DNA of 64,000 nucleotides from Apiospora phragmitis (lineage: Eukaryota; Ascomycota; Sordariomycetes; Amphisphaeriales; Apiosporaceae), in NCBI GenBank assembly GCA_038363925.1, contig JAQQWL010000013.1, positions 310,001-374,000 of the forward strand, read 5' to 3'. The notes beneath the pieces are model-generated. The model saw only the letters and a program-made list of their open reading frames with translations. It searched no databases and was not told the DNA's origin. The stretch's first letter is position 1. Each line of letters opens with the position of its first letter. Below, piece after piece: positions 63,397-64,000 of this stretch. The translations under genes were made by a program, and so were the position numbers.

Positions 63397-64000
63397 CTAC
63401 CTGGCTGCCCCTTCAAGCTCATACGTGACATTTGGAGCTTCGTATATTTGTTGAGGCGCAGTCGCCATTTCCGATGGGGCATATTTCGGAGCCGGGCTGG
63501 CGTAATAGTTATCGGGAAGTTGGGCTGCAGGCTGAGCTTCTTTCTGTCGCCTTCGTCGCCTGAACAGTACAAAAATTGCTCCAGCAATGGCGAGAAGCAG
63601 GGCGAACGCCCCTACTGCAATACCTGCTGCTGCGCCAGCTGACAGTCCGCCGCTACTACTGGATGAACTCGCTGTCTCTGTATCCGAAGCCATATTCGAG
63701 TCATGACTAGGTGTAGGAGTCTGCTTTGTCATTAACCTGATGATTCCCCCAAGTTTGTCACCAAGAGAATGTCATCTTACATTTCCCAAAGGTGCTGAAG
63801 TGATGAGGTCGCTTGACTGGAAGCGGATCTGTATACTCAATGCGTTCACTCCGCCGTATGCACCGCTGCTCGTTGATGTCACCGTCTTGTCATATTCATC
63901 AACGTCAACGACCGTCCACGTCACCTTCAGGATGGTGTCGACAGGGATTCCGCAGCCCAGCGTTTCTTCCCACTGGTAGGAACTGGACAGTTGACATAGG
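63397..64000 (-). CDS. Single-pass surface protein, 5' part outside the window
   Basis: The last two exons of a type I membrane protein. The extracellular end reads LCQLSSSYQWEETLGCGIPV and LSIQIRFQSSDLITSAPLGN. A small intron (donor GTAAGA, acceptor ACAAAG) joins this to QTPTPSHDSNMASDTETASS. A Ser-rich stalk is followed by the helix AGIAVGAFALLLAIAGAIFVLF and a basic stop-transfer RRRRRQKE, then a Pro/Tyr-rich cytoplasmic tail ending VTYELEGAAR. This is the architecture of fungal Mid2/WSC-like sensors and similar glycoproteins, but the ectodomain is not one I can name. The start lies beyond the right edge. Confidence 0.72.

Noticed and set aside
1..64000. Transposon, CRISPR array or bacterial insertion
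   Set aside because: No transposase or reverse transcriptase motif, terminal repeats or spacer-repeat pattern seen; genes with introns throughout are fungal.

Overview
This window looks like nuclear DNA of a filamentous ascomycete (Pezizomycotina; Sordariomycetes is a reasonable guess but not proven). The genes carry short GT-AG introns of about 42 to 220 bases. They are closely spaced on both strands without operons. They include typical fungal families: a HET-domain incompatibility protein, a LaeA-like methyltransferase, fungal P450s, DHA2 and Dal5-like transporters, a caleosin and a SET protein with a secreted-type N-terminus. One tRNA-Ala(AGC) gene is present. I see no CRISPR array, rRNA, intact transposon or polyketide/peptide synthase.

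Layout. 0-8 kb: pectin methylesterase (runs off the left edge), MFS transporter, secreted protein of unknown function, cytochrome P450. 9-17 kb: small uncertain genes, LaeA-like methyltransferase, four-helix membrane protein, SET protein, secreted alpha/beta hydrolase, tRNA-Ala. 18-25 kb: DHA2 drug transporter, histidinol-phosphatase, RBM26/27 (Rmn1)-like RNA-binding protein, relic of a Dal5-type transporter. 26-36 kb: HET protein, methyltransferase, a P450 without its heme loop, a damaged trypsin-like protease, a protein of unknown function. 37-43 kb: amino-acid transporter, a divergent pair of paralogous small secreted proteins, a short-chain NAD(P)-binding protein. 43-55 kb is a conserved housekeeping block: Hrq1 helicase, thioredoxin, Mad1 checkpoint protein, Tam41 CDP-diacylglycerol synthase. 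56-64 kb: low-complexity Gly/Asn/Ser protein, caleosin, DUF924 protein, small tail-anchored protein, metallo-beta-lactamase-fold protein, and the 3' end of a single-pass surface protein.

The strongest pattern is that at least 19 one-base insertions or deletions interrupt 15 otherwise well-conserved reading frames. Nearly all sit in homopolymer runs of three or more. They hit housekeeping genes (Hrq1, Mad1, HIS2, the Rmn1-like gene) as well as accessory ones. After correcting one base at each place, all but one of the affected genes become an exact multiple of three with consistent exon phases. The exception is the pectin methylesterase, which is cut off by the window edge. I therefore read most of these as sequencing or assembly errors, and give spans for the whole gene rather than for the broken halves.

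A second class of damage cannot be explained that way: the P450 at 31.8 kb lacks the heme-cysteine region, the protease at 34.6 kb has lost its start codon and has an in-frame stop, and the transporter relic at 25 kb lacks its N-terminal half and has two in-frame stops. These look like real pseudogenes. The most interesting biological leads are the divergent secreted paralog pair at 39.3-41.6 kb with matching exon lengths, the 56-codon open frame after the thioredoxin stop, and the damaged P450.
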